A DNA stretch of 6,279 bases, from positions 1 through 6,279 of the forward strand of contig DAOWEF010000071.1 of the NCBI GenBank assembly GCA_030638665.1. Reading direction: 5' to 3'. This DNA comes from Dehalococcoidia bacterium. Its GTDB lineage: Bacteria; Chloroflexota; Dehalococcoidia; E44-bin15. Below, one piece after another: positions 5,474 through 6,279 of this stretch. The stretch's first letter is position 1; every line of letters starts with the position of its first letter. The position numbers and the translations under genes were made by a program. The notes below the pieces were generated by a model, which had not been told where the DNA came from, did no database searches, and worked only from the letters and a program-made list of their open reading frames with translations.

Positions 5474-6279
5474 TCAATCGCTTACAAAATTATCTTCCAA
5501 GAAGGAAGTAATTTGCGTCCACACCCCAGGATGGTCCCAGGTATAGATGTGACCGGGCGCTCTTATATATTCAAAGAAGAGATGCCCTTCCTCAGACCTA
5601 TGAGTGGGGAGGCTCCCAAGATTGGCCCGAAATATCGCCCATAAGTCACCGGTGCTTACGGTATCAGGGGTTATCCCATTGTCATTTATTACCAGCGACC
5701 TATCTGAAACAGCGCCATGGTAAAGGAAGGGAATCCCGGTTTGAATACTATATACTTGAGGATCGACTTCCAGAATCTCCGTGACTTCATTTGCCAAAAT
5801 CCCTCCACCACTCTCTCCTATTACTATAACCCTGATGCTCTCAATATGCTCCGTGAGAAAATCTATTTGAGAAGCTAAAGGCTTTGCCTTTGAGGGGTAG
5901 AAAAAGGACTGCTCTCTAATTTCCTTGATAGAATCCAATAAACCGTCAAAGGTCCGAACGTATACTACGAGCAGCGTAGTATAACCTAAGCTCTCTAGTT
6001 CCCCTTCAATTCCCTCCAAAACAGTCCCCCACTCTGGGCCGATCGTTTTTCTCCCAAAACCTCCCGAGTTAAAGATTAAGAGAAAATCCCTGTCCTCAGC
6101 CGCTGAATATACTTCTAAAAAATTGTCTACAAACCCTTGGCACGCCACGGGGTTATTACCAAAAAACTCCAATGCTAAAATATAAGCATCCTCCCTGACA
6201 TCCTCAGGGACATCTATGACGCCTTGCGTAGCATTCACAATACTCAACTCACCAGGTGGAAAAGGGGAGAGTAATAACC
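5474..6279 (-). CDS. Unrecognised protein, alpha/beta-hydrolase-like (5' end open at right edge)
   Basis: I do not recognise a named family. Counting from the TTG at 6247, the protein has 257 residues. The order of parts fits an alpha/beta-hydrolase: a hydrophobic strand and turn FLLIFNSGGFG (55-65), a second strand TLLVVYV (91-97), strand plus nucleophile elbow VIVIGESGGG (140-149) with S146 as likely nucleophile, acidic candidates D189, D195 or D201, and a C-terminal PGHIYTWDHPGVW (231-243) where H233 or H239 could complete a triad. Reaction and substrate are unknown. The start is unresolved: TTG 6247 has GGTGAG flush against it, GTG 6238 has the same motif nine bases upstream, and the frame stays open to the edge as LLLSPFPPGE, which could be the end of a signal peptide. 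The gene is poorer in G+C than its neighbours. It ends 25 bases before argG. Confidence 0.7.
   Translation of the reverse strand, partial: LLLSPFPPGELSIVNATQGVIDVPEDVREDAYILALEFFGNNPVACQGFVDNFLEVYSAAEDRDFLLIFNSGGFGRKTIGPEWGTVLEGIEGELESLGYTTLLVVYVRTFDGLLDSIKEIREQSFFYPSKAKPLASQIDFLTEHIESIRVIVIGESGGGILANEVTEILEVDPQVYSIQTGIPFLYHGAVSDRSLVINDNGITPDTVSTGDLWAIFRANLGSLPTHRSEEGHLFFEYIRAPGHIYTWDHPGVWTQITSFLEDNFVSD

Noticed and set aside
5449..5560. Search for a promoter directly upstream of argG
   Set aside because: GATAAT-like and TTAGAT-like hexamers occur on the minus strand, but none has a recognisable -35 partner at 16-18 bases.

Overview
The window reads as a compact, ordinary housekeeping segment of a bacterial chromosome with one unfamiliar gene at its right edge. 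The best guess for the source is a Chloroflexota bacterium, probably of the Dehalococcoidia. This rests on the RecG N-terminus (an extension opening with an LRKILELERKKGYGD-like segment), on the grouping of rpmB, a DAK/FakA-type gene, recG, rpe, argH and argG, and on the four-cysteine form of ribosomal protein L28. It is recognition from memory, not a database result, so the phylum is moderately likely and anything finer is a guess.

Layout, left to right. Positions 1-284 (minus) hold the first 94 codons of recG, which runs off the left edge. Directly upstream of it on the same strand is a two-domain DAK (FakA/YloV-like) protein, 290-1891; its last codons carry the recG ribosome binding site. 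Positions 1892-1980 form the only real intergenic control region. It holds a good sigma-70-type promoter for the DAK-recG unit, a weaker candidate promoter for the divergent rpmB gene, and a 19-bp imperfect palindrome over the DAK -10 element. rpmB (1981-2169, plus) is the only plus-strand gene. It meets rpe tail to tail with a 12-bp overlap.

From about 2158 to 5448 the minus strand carries argG, argH and rpe in that transcription order. ATG for argH follows the argG stop by 5 bases (an upstream GTG would overlap it), and rpe starts inside the end of argH. This looks like one translationally coupled operon: ArgG and ArgH perform the last two steps of arginine synthesis, and Rpe belongs to the pentose phosphate or Calvin pathway.

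Upstream of argG by 25 bases is an unrecognised gene (5474 to the right edge, minus) with the look of an alpha/beta-hydrolase: a GESGG nucleophile elbow and a C-terminal histidine. It is visibly poorer in G+C than its neighbours and its reading frame stays open to the edge, so its N-terminus is probably missing. No RNA genes, CRISPR arrays, insertion sequences or clear rho-independent terminators were seen, and no gene-free stretch longer than 300 bases exists.

The window shows no convincing new system. The points most worth a second look are the unknown hydrolase-like gene and the palindrome with overlapping divergent promoters between the DAK gene and rpmB.
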